This document shows positions 1 through 11,993 of a stretch of 60,000 bases of DNA, in pieces. Made by a program: the position numbers and the translations under genes. Origin of the DNA: Adiantum capillus-veneris. Taxonomy: Eukaryota; Streptophyta; Polypodiopsida; Polypodiales; Pteridaceae. The stretch spans positions 6,933,001 through 6,993,000 of the forward strand of contig CM043963.1 in NCBI GenBank assembly GCA_014529385.2, read 5' to 3'. The notes below the pieces were generated by a model, which saw only the letters and a list, made by a program, of their open reading frames with translations, was not told the DNA's origin and ran no database searches. Each line of letters opens with the position of its first letter. The stretch's first letter is position 1.

Positions 1-18
1 GCATACGTCAGCACATAA

Positions 19-321
19 CAGTCAGACTGGGAAGAATACTTACCTATTCTCAAGTTTGCCTACAACAGTGCTAAGCATGTCCCAACTGGATTTAGTACTT
101 TCATGCTCATGTATGGATTTCAACCTAGGTCACTTGTTACGGTGGGGTTGGCAACCGAAAAGCTCCAACAGGTTAAGGATTTTCTCCAAGACCACATGGA
201 TATGCTAAAACTCGCTCGTCAGAATGTCGGACAAGCAGGGGATCGGTATAAGAAGTATGCTGATGAGAAACGTGGCAAGTTACCTTCAAGGAAGGGGAGG
301 AAGTATTTTTACGTGTACTAG
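19..321 (+). pseudogene. Integrase C-terminal region of gypsy A (fragment)
   Basis: The frame that starts GAC-TGG at 25 reads WEEYLP...FAYN then TGF..FMLMYGFQPR, the usual end of the Ty3/gypsy integrase core just before the chromodomain linker, followed by a basic helix-rich stretch (DRYKKYADEKRG). A stop lies at 16-18, and another ends the frame at 319-321. The chromodomain continues in a different frame, so a frameshift lies between about 321 and 370. The catalytic D,D,E triad would be upstream of the window. Family assignment is firm; function is lost. Confidence 0.8.
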
Positions 322-369
322 AACATTCAGAAAGTCTGAAAACTGGGCCAACACCTAAATTATCTCCTT

Positions 370-728
370 GATATTGTGGGCCTTTCAAAATACTCAAGCC
401 AGTAGGTGATCGTACCTACAAATTTTTGCTACCTGCACATTCTCGTATTCATCCGGTGTTTCATGTAAGCCGTTTATGTAAGCGGTTACATGGGGACGAC
501 AATGTCATTGACCAACAGATTTTGGTTGATTTCATTGAACCTCCTACTTTACCGCATGAACCTGAACATGTTCTCGATTATCATGAGTTGCATACACGTC
601 ATCATGTACATCAACAAGCCTTAATCAAGTGGAAAGACCAACCTGAGGAAGGTGCCACTTGGGAAAACATTAGTGTTCTTAAGAAGAAGTTTCCCACTTT
701 GGTTTTCGAGGACAAAAATTCTTCTTAA
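370..728 (+). pseudogene. Chromodomain at the end of the gypsy A polyprotein
   Basis: The frame reads CGPFKIL, then RIHPVFHVSRL, then after a linker ALIKWKDQPEEGATWE and a terminal LEDK-like stretch. This is the canonical chromodomain with its preceding 'HPVFHVS' motif, as in plant chromoviruses. The aromatic residue and the WKD..EEATWE core are present. The stop (726-728) is followed immediately by the purine tract and LTR, as expected for the last domain of the polyprotein. A TGA just upstream (about 365) and the frameshift from the integrase part make it a fragment of a dead polyprotein. Confidence 0.85.
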
Positions 729-739
729 GGGGGAAGAAT
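727..739 (+). other. Polypurine tract of gypsy A
   Basis: AAGGGGGAAGAAT directly follows the stop of the chromodomain frame and would prime plus-strand synthesis. The LTR that should follow (TGTAATG...) has been displaced to 14260 by the copia 1 insertion. Confidence 0.75.
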
Positions 740-1063
740 TGTAAAGAATGAGGATGCAAGAGAGCTACACAAGACAAGCACAAAGCACACAGAGATGGAA
801 AGCCTCTTCTTCTTCTTCGCTCAAAAAAGAGAGTACAAAATGACTAAGTGCTAAAGCTGAAAAGTAGCACATATGTACATACGTTCACTAAGTGTGAACT
901 CGCTAGAAGTGTACTAGGCTGGCACTATAAGTGTAGTCTAGCTGTAGAATCACTGGCAGAGATCCTTCGTGTCGGTCACCTTACGCGCCACTGAGTAAAT
1001 GTCGTAAGCGACCAAGACCCGTAGTGGATGCCAGCTCAAGATGTAGAGCTCGACATCTCAACA
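740..1063 (-). repeat. 3' LTR of copia 1
   Basis: Bounded by TG (740-741) and CA (1062-1063) on the + strand. It matches the split partner LTR at 5653-5902 plus 14186-14259 over its whole length. Confidence 0.9.
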
Positions 1064-1075
1064 CTCCCCCTTGAG
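1064..1075 (-). other. Polypurine tract of copia 1
   Basis: On the - strand the sequence CTCAAGGGGGAG directly precedes the 3' LTR, the expected plus-strand primer position. Confidence 0.75.
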
Positions 1076-1113
1076 CTCTGCATGTCGCAGAGTCCAAGCA
1101 TAGTCTGAAAACG

Positions 1114-1449
1114 TCAAAGCTTCTCAGCTCCAAGGGCCTTGGTAAAGATACTCGCTATCTGCTCCTCTGTGCTGATGTAGACCAAGTCGATGTTGCCCGC
1201 CAACACTCGCTCTCGAACGTAGTGGTAATGGACCTCTATGTGCTTGGTCGTGGCATGGAACACTGGGTTCCTAGCCAACTGCATGCTGTTGAGGTTGTCA
1301 CAATGGATGACAATCTGTTGGTCCACCTGCACTCCCAAGTCCTTAAGTAATGTGCGTAGCCAAGCTACCTCGCACGCTGCAACTGCTGCACCTCTGTACT
1401 CGGCCTCTGTGCTCGATAAAGCAACTGTAGGCTGCTTTTGCTGCTCCAA
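1114..1449 (-). pseudogene. Copia 1 RNase H, C-terminal part
   Basis: The translation shows KQPTVALSSTEAEYRGAA, then HCDN..M.LARNPVFHATTKHIEVHYHYVRE and a terminal IFTKALG, the standard end of copia RNase H. The catalytic acidic residues of the STEAEY and CDN blocks are present. It is out of frame with the RT-containing frame (1365-3488). The two overlap around 1365-1449, so one indel near there separates RT from the RNase H tail. Confidence 0.9.
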
Positions 1450-3488
1450 GTAACAGCAGCACTCCCAAAAGAGAACATGAAGCCACTCATAGATCTCCTA
1501 TCAACAATGCTACCTGCCCAATCTGCATCTGTATACCCATACAATGCTAATGGTGCATCTGCTGCATAGAACAATGCGTAGTCAAGAGTCCCTTGCACGT
1601 ACCGAAGTGTACATCGTACTCCATCCAAATGTGGCTTCCTCGAAAGCTGCATGAACTGACTCTCCAAGCGTACTGTGTAGCTCAAGTCTAGCCTCGTGAT
1701 AGTTAAGTAGATTAGACTACCCACAATCTTCCTGTACATATTGACATCCTCAACAACATCACCCTTCTCTGCACTCAGCTTTGCATTCACATCCAAGGGA
1801 ATAGAAATTGGCTTACAATCAGCCATACCATACTTTGACAACATGTCCAAAGCATACTGTCTCTGTGACAGCCATACACCCTCTGGAGTCCTGATCACCT
1901 CAATGCCAAGAAAGTAGCGCAACTCACCCAAATCTTTCATTTCAAACTCCTGTTTGAGAAGACCCTTCACATGGTCAATCTCCATAGCATTGTCACCCAC
2001 AATAATAAGGTCATCTACATATATGGTAATGACCACAATCCCCATATCACTCTCACATACATAGAGTGAATGATCAGCATGAGCTCTCCTAAAACCAATA
2101 CTGACAAGATACGTGGCAATCCTGTCATACCATGCTCTAGAGCCCTGCTTCAAACCGTACAAAGCTTTGAGAAGCCTGCATACATAATCTGGGTAACCTG
2201 GATCGACATAACCAGGTGGCTGATACATATACACTTCCTCTTGCAACTCACCATTCAAGAAGGCATTCTTTACATCCATTTGATGCATAATCCATCCTCT
2301 AGATGCAGCCACTGCTATGACAGCTCTCACAATTGTCATCTTTGCCACTGGAGCAAAGGTCTCCTCATAGTCTATGCCATACGTCTGTGCATAACCCTTT
2401 GCGACCAACCTTGCCTTGTGACGCTCAATGTTACCATCAGCCTTATGCTTGGTTTTATATACCCATTTACAGCCAATAGCTTTCTTGCCACTTGGCAATG
2501 GCACCAACTCCCATGTGTCGTTTGCTTCCAATGCAACCATCTCTTCATTCATTGCATCATCCCAATGCACATTTTCAACTGCATCCTCAAAACATGTGGG
2601 CTCCACCTCCTGTATCACCTTAGCCATGTAGGCTTGGTGATGCGCTAGATACCCATCATAAGTTAATTTCTGAACTAGATTTCTGACTCTGTTAGATCTG
2701 CGCAGTCCTGGGTCACTCCTTTGCCCTCTAGCATCTTCTTGTACTTTCCTTACACCAGGTGTCCTCACAGCCGGAATTCCAAATTTCGCATCAAGACTTT
2801 GTTCAGAACCATCTGAATCCATGTCTATATGTGAAAAACCTGATGATGCATCAGCCATAAAGGGAGGTTCATCAACCTTTTCCTTTCCTTTTCGTGATAC
2901 ATTCCCTGTACCTGCTGGTGGAGTAACCTGCGTACGTAGTCTACCATTCCATGGCTTCTCAACAGAGCCACGAGAAGAGGACTCTTGTGGTCCACTCAAA
3001 ACCTGTGACTGTGGCCTCACATTTTGTACAACCACATCATCTTTTACATCAGCCCCAATAGTGCCATGTGCATTATTGTACCAGCTGCTCATCTCATCAA
3101 AGACTACATCTCTGCTCACTTGTAATTCTCGTGTAGTAGGATTGTAGCACCTGTACCCCTTTTGTTCAAGGGAATATCCCACAAGAATACATTTCTTTGC
3201 TTTAGGATCCAATTTCCTACGCAACTCATCTGGTACATGCACGTAAGCTATGCAGCCAAACACTTTCAAGTGTGCCAAATCAGGCTTTGTACCTGTAAAC
3301 TTTTCCTCAGGTGTTACATCATGCACCGCAGCAGTAGGTGTCCTGTTCATAATGTACACAGTTGTATTTACAGCTTCAGCCCATAAATGATGAGGCATGT
3401 TCTTCTCATTCATCAATGCACGTGCAACCTCTGCAATGTGCCTGTTTTTCCTTTCTGCGACCCATTCTGCTGTGGAGTATATCTGCAT
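1365..3488 (-). pseudogene. Copia 1 polyprotein: integrase end, RT and RNase H start
   Basis: A 707-codon open frame on the - strand. In order it has: the integrase terminal motif AERKNR with the catalytic Glu; VFGCIAYVHVP and ILVGYS of the integrase C-terminal region; a variable linker; then RT with [46 protein letters not shown] and the catalytic IYVDDLII (codons near 2010-2021). RT connection and RNase H motifs (GYTDADWAGS...RRSMSGF) follow. The first Met is internal to integrase, not a real start. RT looks complete and has kept its catalytic Asp pair, but the frame breaks before the RNase H tail. It is the best-preserved coding stretch among the transposons here. Confidence 0.93.
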
Positions 3489-3549
3489 GTAAACTACCTG
3501 CGTATACCATGCATTCGCAGAAAATCTGAAAAATCATTGGAGAAGTACT

Positions 3550-3965
3550 CTCCCCCTCCATCTGACCTCAATGTCTTGATTTGCATATTTGTCTCCTTCT
3601 CAATCATGACTTTGAAGTCCTAAAGTGACCAAACACTTCACTTTTGTTACGCATGAAGTAGACCCATACTTTCCTTGTATGGTCATCAATGAAAGAGACA
3701 TAATACAACCATGTATACTTGCAGTATCGGTTGGACCCCAAACATCTGTGTGCACCACCTCAAGTGGATTTTTACATACATTGCGTTCATGTGGAAATGA
3801 GCCCTTTGACTGTTTTCCAAACTGGCATGCCACACACACTTTATGCATACCATCCACCTTGAATTTGGGCAAACCTTTTACAATCTGTTGATTGCATGCT
3901 GCGCAATCTCTGCTCATTAACATGGCCAATGCGTTTGTGCCAAATGTCAACATCAGCCACAACAC
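3550..3965 (-). pseudogene. Copia 1 pre-integrase and integrase core (broken)
   Basis: On the - strand KVDGMHKVCVACQFGKQSKGSF is the GAG-pre-integrase zinc motif, followed by VVHTDVWGP with the first catalytic Asp. In another frame (about 3550-3600) LRSDGGGEYFS carries the second catalytic Asp. The third (Glu of AERKNR) is in the 1365-3488 frame. All three catalytic residues therefore survive, but frameshifts around 3490-3650 separate them. Confidence 0.82.
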
Positions 3966-4013
3966 CTGTGTCCTATGAAAATAATGCAGCTTTTACCTCA
4001 GGCATGTCTATAT

Positions 4014-4520
4014 TCAGCGTAAACATTCTCCCACACATTTGCCCTCTGTGATTAGCTTATAGCCATTCTGTAAATCTTCTACATAACAGCCATTCGGATT
4101 CAAGCGAACCTGCAAACCTTGCTCAACCATTTTTCCAACAGAAAAAAGATTCTTTGTAATGTTTGGGACATGAAGTACATCTGCTAAGTACTTTGATTCC
4201 CCACTCTTTGTATTTAGAGGTATGTCTCCTACATGAGCAATGGGGTGAGCTGTGTCATCTCCTGTCTGCACATAGCCTGACACATCTGGTTTGCGCATAT
4301 CTCTAAACCACTCTCCACGAGACGTCATGTGATTAGAGGCACGTGAATCCACATACCAAACATCATCTTGGGTGGAATTCTCTGCAGTCATTGTATTCAT
4401 TACATGCTGCATAACAAACATGCACTCGCCTCTATTGTCATCTACATCTCTGCTAGTAGATGCGTAGTTGCCTTGTTCTCTCTTTCCACTTGCTTTTCCC
4501 TTTGGACAATCACGTGACAT
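4014..4520 (-). pseudogene. Copia 1 aspartic protease region
   Basis: The frame follows the zinc knuckle and contains VWYVDSRASNHMT, then LADVLHVPNITKNLFSVGKM, the two landmark blocks of the copia protease and post-protease region. The active-site triad normally reads DSGAS. Here Gly is replaced by Arg (codon near 4340), which should inactivate the protease. The frame ends before the pre-integrase domain. Confidence 0.85.
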
Positions 4521-4547
4521 GTGACCTTTTTCACCACAATTCCAACA
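4505..4547 (-). other. Copia 1 Gag zinc knuckle (CCHC)
   Basis: On the - strand this encodes CWNCGEKGHMSRDC, an exact CX2CX4HX4C nucleocapsid knuckle. It is continuous with the protease frame downstream. Confidence 0.85.
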
Positions 4548-4667
4548 TTCTCTGCTATCTGCAGTATGTTGCTACTTGCTTGATCCTGCACCACGACCTC
4601 TTTGACTCCCCCTGCCTTGAGATTGGTTTCCCATGCCACCTGTATTGTTTTGATTTGATTGACCTTC

Positions 4668-5480
4668 TCAAGATTGGGCCCTGCAACCACTTGGGCCTCG
4701 GCCACGACCTCTACCTCTGTTGGAGTTATAATAGAAGGCATGTTCAGACTTATTTCTGCCATGAGAAGAAGATGTGTCAAGACCAAGGTTCTTCTCCTCA
4801 AGAATAAGCATAGAAATCAAATCTTGGAACACGGGGATGTCGTCTCTTGTATTCATGGAAGACCTGAAATGTACATACTCATCTCCTAGACCATCCAAGC
4901 ATGCACAGACAATGTCATCGTCTTCCACTAAGACTTTAATAGATCCAAGAGCCTCAATGATACTCTTGATCTTCAAGGCATAATCATTGATGGAGAGGTT
5001 GTTCCTCTTAACCTGATTTAGCTCCGACTTTAGTTGAAGCTTCCTGGCCTGGTGTTCACCTCGAACACTCTGCCTAAGTCTTTCCATGCAATGGCAGGGG
5101 TTTCAGCATCCTATAGATAGCCCATCATGCCATCTGTGATGCTCATAGAAATCCAATACATCACTTTGCTATGGCCTTGTTGCCAGTCCCTCAAAGATTT
5201 TCTTTGCTCTGCTGTAGCATTTGCCTTGGGATTCTCTGATTCCTTTTCATTGTCTCCTTCTACATAGTCCCGATAACCTTTTACTTTTAGGAAATTAGTT
5301 ATTCTGAACTTCCATGCAGGGTAGTTATTTTTCTCAAGCTTCTCAATGAAAATCTAACTGAAACCGTCAGACATCTTGAAGCACTAAGAAAAAATAGCTG
5401 CAATCTGCAAAAGCCTACAAATCTACTGAACCTGCTATCGTGGTACCTGTAACACTTTCTACACTCAACAAGTGTCCACA
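4668..5480 (-). pseudogene. Copia 1 Gag region
   Basis: The frame 4668-5087 reads LKSELNQVKRNNLSINDYALKIKSI..L then ILEEKNL and an RGRGRGRG stretch, typical of the copia Gag (UBN2/retrotran_gag family) that ends in a glycine/arginine-rich nucleocapsid. The N-terminal part (about 5090-5480) is recognisable only in short frames broken by stops. It lies directly downstream of the PBS. No intact start is visible. Confidence 0.75.
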
Positions 5481-5640
5481 ATCAAGCGTACATACAACCA
5501 TTGTACTTGTACAGTAAATCTCTATATACTCCACTTTGGAGACCTGTTCAGAAACTTGTATGAAGAGATTGTGAACGAAGAGATTGCGAATGAAGAGATT
5601 GTGATGCTCTTGCTCTCTTACCCTCTCTTGCCTGCACTAG

Positions 5641-5652
5641 GCTCTGATACCA
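5641..5652 (-). other. Primer-binding site of copia 1 (tRNA-Met)
   Basis: The reverse complement is TGGTATCAGAGC, complementary to the 3' end of plant initiator tRNA-Met. It directly abuts the 5' LTR at 5653. Confidence 0.9.
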
Positions 5653-5902
5653 TGTAAAGAATGAGGATGCAAGAGAGCACACAAAGACAAGCACAAAGCA
5701 CACAGAGATGGAAAGATTCTTCTTCTTCTTCGCTCAGAAAACAGAGTACAAAATGACTAAGTGCTAAAGCTGAAAAGTAGCACATATGTACATGCGGTCA
5801 CTAAGTGTGAACTCGCTAGAAGCGTACTAGGCTGGCACTTTAAGTGTAGTCCAGCTGTAGAATCACTGGCAGAGATCCTCCGTGTCGGTCACCTAACGCG
5901 CC
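5653..5902 (-). repeat. 5' LTR of copia 1, outer fragment split by gypsy B
   Basis: 250 bp matching 740-990 of the partner LTR. It stops at GCGCC (5898-5902), where gypsy B begins; the remaining 74 bp lie at 14186-14259. Confidence 0.9.
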
Positions 5903-6045
5903 TGTAAAGGAAATGGCCTATGAACTTAGAGAATAGCGGATTTAAGAGAATTAGAGTGAGCAACTTTGAGAGCATAGATGGTGAACTTAATTGGTAGTAG
6001 CAACTTAATCATAACACTTAATTAACTAGGCATGAGCAATACCTT

Positions 6046-6090
<45 letters not shown>

Positions 6091-7760
6091 AGAGAATATG
6101 ACAACAGTTGAGGACCGGATTTATGTGGAGCCGGTCCCCCCTCCATTATAGATTCTCTCATTAAGAGAGACTTGGTACAATACAATTTTTGTGTTCCTTG
6201 AGACCTCTTTAGCAGTATGGAGATGGAAGCTTCATACACCAAGCTTTTGCATAATATCAACAATCAATCTTAGCTTGAAAACAATCAAGAACTCGTGAAC
6301 ATCATTAGTCTTTGTGTTCCCTAAATCATTTGAGTGCATGAAGATGTATACTATTATGCATCAACTTGTGCCTAAAGCAACAATTAATCTACCTTGCAAT
6401 ACAATCAATCTACTTGCATTAAGTAACGAATCTACTTGCAATAAACCATTAGCCTTCTTGCAATAAGCATAACATGCACTTTGGAGAAAGAATTAACTAT
6501 CCCAAGCCTCAGTCCCAAGACCTCAAACACCTTCGAAGGTGGAGAGAGCTAGCAGGGAATGAGGGTAGGGAAGAGGAAGAAGAAGTATTCCATAGGAGAA
6601 AGAAATAATTCCTCACTTATCATCACTCTTCTTGCTTAGCATACATAATAGCATAGTAATGAAGATGGAGAAGATGGAAAGCTTAAGCATTGAAGCATGG
6701 CTCTTGGTTGGATTTGCACTCCATATCCAAGAGTGTTGGTGTAGGCTCTCAACCTCTACTTGCTTGGAGAAGGAGAGGGAGCTCTTGCACTTTGCATAGC
6801 ACACAATGAGAGTGTTTGTGAGTGTGTGTGGGTGAGTATAACCCCTAGGCAACCCCCTAGCTTGCTTGGGTCGACCCCCCCTTGTAGCTCATGCTTGAAG
6901 CTCAATTGACCCCTCCAGGCCTGGCCAATCATAAGCAGGAGGCATTACAAGCAGCAAGGGTAGCCTTGAGACAAGTGTCCCCCTTTTCCCCTTTGAGAGA
7001 GAGGGCTAGATAAATGCAAAATCAATTACTTAAATCTCCTAAATTATCATTGGACCCCTTGGGTGGCCAACCAATAGGCTTCAGGCACACAATGAGGGCA
7101 ACATGAGGAGGAACTTGACAAGTGTCCCTTTTGCTTTCTTTGTACCATGCATGCCTTGTGTGAGTGTGTGGGTGTTCTCTCTCATCCCCCCTCATGTAGG
7201 GCTCGCCTCCTCCTTGTAGGGATTGAATCTTTGACTTTTTGACACCTCAACCCCTCATGCATAGGCCCAGTTCCCACCACAAGCTTGGCCCTTAAGCACT
7301 TTAAGCTTGGGTTGGGTTCTCACCTCAAGTGCAACCCTAACATCTCAAGTATGTCAAGCACCTCAAGCATCTCAATCATTAAGCACCTCAATCATCTCAA
7401 GCACCTCAATCATCAAGCACCTTAGTCATCAAGCATGACAAGCAGGACAAGCACCTCGAGCTGGGTCGGGTTCCCGCGCCTCAAGCTCAGCCCTAGCTTA
7501 CCTAAGGTCAAAGGACTTTTACACATATTATTGGAGGTCTTCAATGAAGCTAACCCTAAGGTCTTATGCTCCATGGGTTAGCCTTGCTCTTTGATAGACC
7601 ATCTCTCATTTGGGTCCCGTTACCAATGGCCCCATGTTGAGATAGATCTAAAAGCACATGTCTATATCTTAACCCTTGTTCCCGTTTATTTTCCCACATT
7701 AAGTGATCACTTTAATATGAGAAAATAATTTGGGTTGGTTAGATATTAGTTTTTATGACA
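5903..7760 (-). repeat. 3' LTR of gypsy B
   Basis: 1,858 bp, TG...CA on the + strand. It contains a (GA)n tract (6049-6086) and a stretch of 'caagcacctcaatcat'-type short direct repeats (about 7335-7480). It is 43 bp longer than its partner, mainly through copy changes in that short-repeat stretch. The end at 5903-6200 is related to the gypsy A LTR in reverse complement. Short frames inside the LTR are not genes. Confidence 0.9.
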
Positions 7761-7780
7761 TTACCTCTCTCTTGAAATCA
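7761..7780 (-). other. Polypurine tract of gypsy B
   Basis: On the - strand AAGAGAGAGGTAA immediately precedes the 3' LTR. Confidence 0.6.
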
Positions 7781-8449
7781 TAGTCGTCCTCGACTATGAG
7801 GTAGATATGGTAAAGTCTCACCCATTAGTCCATTGGTCTTAGCGGGTAGAGGATCCATTTTTACCCTACGACATCATTCCAGAGTGGATGACTAATCCAC
7901 TTGGTGCTTGAGAGACATTGTCTGCCGCAAGCATGTCTGCTCTTTTTAGTCCATATCATACTTTCAAAGTAGAGTGACAAGTTCTACTTTGTGTTTGGGA
8001 GACGTAGTCACCACAAACATGATCCTAAGTATGCATACTTCTTAAAATTTGTGCACGAAACATAAAAAGAGAGTCTTATAAGACAAAAACATGGATCATT
8101 TAAAATGCATTTCTTTTACATTTGCTTACTCTTTTGTGTCATTGTAAGAATCATTAACAAGGTTCATATTATCCTTAAGCTATGTTCTTTGCATGCATTT
8201 AGCATCTTTGAAAGGATAATTCTTAACTTAAATAAGATATTGTCAGTAGTCTTACCATTTCTCAATACCTTGTGCTCGTGTCAAAGGATGAACTTGGGTT
8301 GGAGCTCGTTTGCTTCATCCTCGATCTCTGGTGGGTCTTCATTTATAGCCTCTATTGGTGGCTCTTCCTTAATAAGGTTCGAATAGGCTCTCATGAAAAA
8401 TGATATATATGAGCCAGTAGTTGGGCAACTTTAATTGATAAGCCATCTA

Positions 8450-9219
8450 ATGAATGGGCTTGAAATTTTAGAAGGGGCCATAGTATCTTTGTGCTGACCT
8501 AGCATAATACCTTTAATGGCCCGTAGGATTCTTGTGTATAATTTGCCTTAGATGAGCCTTGGGGAAGTTTAGTAAGACCCAAATTTTTTTTCTTTTTCTT
8601 TAAAGGATAAGGCTCTTTTGTGCCTAATGGCAGGAGCCACTTTTGCCTAGCTAATAGATGGATATAGCCTGTTTAATCTTCTAAAAAGATTCGTTTTGAT
8701 CTCGGCTATACTCCTTTGCAATGAAGATCTTCCCAGGTACCTTAAGCTACAAGGGACATTTGGATCTTCCGTCTTTAGCCTCGAAAGGTACTTTCCCCTT
8801 AGAAGTATGTTCATGTTGTTAGAGACATACTGTTGTTAGGGTAAGTACTTCTCCCATTTTGAGCATTGATCTACCTCGAATCACAAGCTTTTAGTAGATC
8901 AAGGATCATTAGTTTTGTGATTTTCCTTTTGGCCATCCGTTGGAATAGTAGGCCAACATAACAGGATTACTCTAGTTCTGATAGAGACTCTATCAAAAAT
9001 TAGTGGTCATGGTAGGATTTCTATCCGACACAATTAGATGTTGGCAATCCATGGTCCTTCTATCATACTTCATCTTTTGGTATACCATACATTTTGAAAC
9101 ATACTCTTGTATGTTCTTGTTTCTTGGTAAGCCAATACAAGTATGCTTTTATTCCTAAAAGAATAAATTCGAATTCCTCTTTGCCCCGCATATGGGAGGA
9201 GCATGGGAAGTGAGGAAGA
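8450..9219 (-). pseudogene. Gypsy B integrase remnants
   Basis: On the - strand a 'P.DGQKE' motif (about 8945) matches the QTDGQ block of gypsy integrases, and weakly similar sequence follows toward 8500. Stops are frequent. No catalytic triad could be assembled. The assignment rests mainly on position between RNase H and the 3' LTR. Confidence 0.5.
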
Positions 9220-10010
9220 TATAGCCTATTGAGGTATGGAAGATAACCATCCTCTAACGTGAGTGGTTCTTTTTCTTCCATTTGTAAAGGCTATTATTAT
9301 ATCCCTAAAGCCTGGGTTAGAAACATATTTAACTATCATAAAACATAGTTCATTGTAAGTTGCTATTGATACCCTATCTACCCTTGGCCATCGGGAAAGT
9401 GCATCGGCTACATGATTGTGCTTGCCAACAATGTGAGAAATATAAAATTTAAATTGCAAAAAAAAAGAAATTTTCCCACCTCATTTGATTGTCGGAGAGC
9501 TTGGTTTGTATCATGGATGGAGTCCACAAGAAGTACTTCCATGTGTCAACGGCATTAAAACAGCTTGTAGTTCCTTTTGTATATGTCCAACATTCGCTCA
9601 TTGGATTTGAGTCTTTGAATCTTGTATTCTATGGTATTCCCTTCTTGAAGAAAATTTTTGCTCGAAGGCATGCATCCAAGCATTACATTGGACCTCAAAT
9701 AGCTTTGAGAGATCCCGTAGTGTAAGCATAAGTTGAGAGATAAGTTTCTCTTTGAACTTTTCAAAAGTATTTTTCTCTCTTTGTAGTCCATGTACACTTA
9801 ACGTTCCTTTTTGTTAAGTCATGTATTGGACCTGCTATAAGCATGAATTTTTCCTATGAAGCATCTCTAGTATGCACTCATACCTTTAGAGCTTCGCAAC
9901 TCATGTAGACTCCTTGGATTAGGCCATCTTTTTATTACCTCTACCTTTTGTGGATCCATACAAATACCACCTTTAGAGATAATGTGACCTAATTATTGAA
10001 TCTCTTTTAT
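9220..10010 (-). pseudogene. Gypsy B RT connection and RNase H remnants
   Basis: Reading the - strand from about 10000 gives GHIISKGGICMDPQKVEVI then RWPNPRSLHELRSF, the Ty3/gypsy RT thumb/connection motif. Farther on come EVQCNAW and, in the 9459-9226 frame, HIVGKHNHVADALSR, the end of RNase H. The RT palm with its YxDD motif was not found upstream (10010-10500) and seems to be missing. Multiple stops and frameshifts are present. Confidence 0.75.
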
Positions 10011-10506
10011 TAAAAAAAAATCCACTTTTCTTTTGGTTAGAGGAAAGCCGAATCTCTCTCAAAACTTACCAGTTCATGCTATTGCCTTTTGAACTCCTCT
10101 TGTGGAGCTTATAAAGCTCAATAAGGAGGCTTATTAGGCAGTGAGCTTCATGGTAAAAGCTTCATTGCATGGTCATTGTCCCCTCATTGTGGAGATAGCT
10201 CACGGGGGTATCATCAATAAAAACATTTTGGAATCCATTTAGAAATGTAGAAAATTATAATTCGTCTTGATTCCCGTCTTTTTTTTTTATTGTTATTGGT
10301 TGAAACATTGAATTCATTTACAGACTTTCTAACAAAAATCATGTATATGAATATATAGATTATCATTAACTTGTGAAAAGCATGCATATTTACATGGGAT
10401 AGGATGCTACCCGACTCATAAACATGTATGTACATATCTCCTAGCTTAGGAAAAACAAAAGCCTTTTGCTATGAGCATCTTCTTTTGTAGTTTCCAGCAT
10501 AGAAAC

Positions 10507-11993
10507 TCAAGGCGGATTGTTGCGTGCATTTATTTGGGGACAAGCACGATAGACATGCCCTTGCTGTCCACACTTGTAGCATTTGTTATCCTTACGATAA
10601 CTCTCTATCTCTGTTGGAGAGAGTCTATTCTTACCTTTGTAGACTCCTTTCTCCTTAGCTTTGTTATCGGTGTTGCTAGAGTTGCCTTTGGAGGAAGTTT
10701 GAGCATTATTCCTTCCTCTAGGCTCATTTTGATCCTTCACTTCCATGGGCTTAGAGTTTCTCTTAACCCCTTGTTGGAAATTCATTTAAGAGGCGACCAT
10801 AGTATGGTGTATGACCGCCGATATGGTATTAGGCCTTTGTGAGTTAATATACTCGGCCATCTCGTCAAAAAGACCCGCACAAAATTGTTGCTTTTGCTCC
10901 TCAAAGCCTATCTTTTTGTAGACACTGGCTTTGAGAAGTAAATCCCAAAACTTATCTACATACTTCTGGATAGACTCGTAGGGAGAGAGTTTCAAGCTTT
11001 GCCATTCTGTGAGGACATTGTCTTTAGTGTTGCTTGCCAGAAATTGTTTCATGATGGGGGCTCTTAAAGCCTTCCATGTCCTTGGAGCTTTCCTTTGGGC
11101 TCGTAGGCTAGCCCACCATTGACGAGCGGAGCTCTGAAAATGCATAGATACCTGACGCAGTTTAGAGGACTCCTTGAAGTCCTCATCACCAAAGGCCACA
11201 TCAAACTGTTGGATGAAGGCCAAGATCTTGTCCGTAGCACCAAAGGTGCCATCATAGGTAAGAAAAGTGGTGTCCTTTCCTCACTTCTTGAACCTCTTCA
11301 GCTTCTTGGACCTTCTCCATACCGGATAGGACTTGCGACGGCCTTTCCTTTTGTACTCTTTGAGAGAAGAGCCACTACCTTCATTGGAATATGAGGAAGG
11401 TGATGAAGATGGAGAAGAGGGTGACCTCTTTCTCTCCTTTTCCTTATTTTGGTACCTCTCTTCCTTTTTGTGATAACGAGGAGGAGGTCTTTCCGGCAAT
11501 CTGTCTCTCTTGGGGGGAGTTGGACATCGTTGAGGCTGCCGTCTTCTTGGAGCGACATCTTCAGAAGTATTGGGAGACTCACTTCTTTCTCCTTCCCTTG
11601 GTGAAGGCTCTATAGTAGAGACTTCACCTCTCTTCTTGGATGGAGGTAAGCCCGCTAGTAACCATTTAAGCGCTTCGTATGGGTTCTCCTCTACTCTCAC
11701 CGCGTAGAGAGCCCTCTCTTGGAAATCTCTCGAAGAGACTTCTCAGGTGCTCTCTCTTTTGGGGGATTTTGGAGAATCCCATAACTATGAAGTTGTTGGA
11801 AAACTTCACCTTGTAGGGATGGGTTTCCCATAGCTTGTTGCAGCTTAGAAATAAGACAATTGATAAACATGGGAGCATCATCATTAGCACCTTCATGTGC
11901 AAAATCAAAGTTATCAATGTTCGTTCTACTCTCTTGATTATTGTCAATCATGTTAACAAAATTTATGTATGTAGTTAATATATGCTTTGGCAA
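10507..11993 (-). pseudogene. Gypsy B Gag
   Basis: Successive - strand frames. 11993-11697 is an N-terminal stretch rich in Asn and Asp. 11700-11281 is a charged, Arg/Ser-rich linker. 11223-10786 is the capsid-like retrotrans_gag domain (FQSSARQWWASLRAQ, then EWQSLKLSPYESIQKYVDKFWDL). 10785-10507 is a basic tail with the zinc knuckle CYKCGQQGHVYRAC (CX2CX4HX4C). The last two frames are in register, separated only by TAA at 10786-10788. Frameshifts occur near 11280 and 11700. The domain order is that of a Ty3/gypsy Gag. The protein is not expressible as it stands. Confidence 0.85.

Noticed and set aside
2070-2648. 192-codon + strand frame
   Set aside because: Antisense shadow of the well-supported copia 1 RT frame on the - strand.
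5641-5652. tRNA-Met-like matches 'tggtatcagagc' at copia and gypsy starts as possible tRNA genes
   Set aside because: Only the 12-base 3'-end complement is present beside LTRs; these are primer-binding sites, with no tRNA body.
6018-6263. Ser/Leu-rich frames across (GA)n tracts (also 12481-12723, 35128-35352, 41688-41936, 42383-42604)
   Set aside because: Created by dinucleotide repeats inside LTRs or microsatellites; the copies in the two gypsy B LTRs recur only because the LTRs do.
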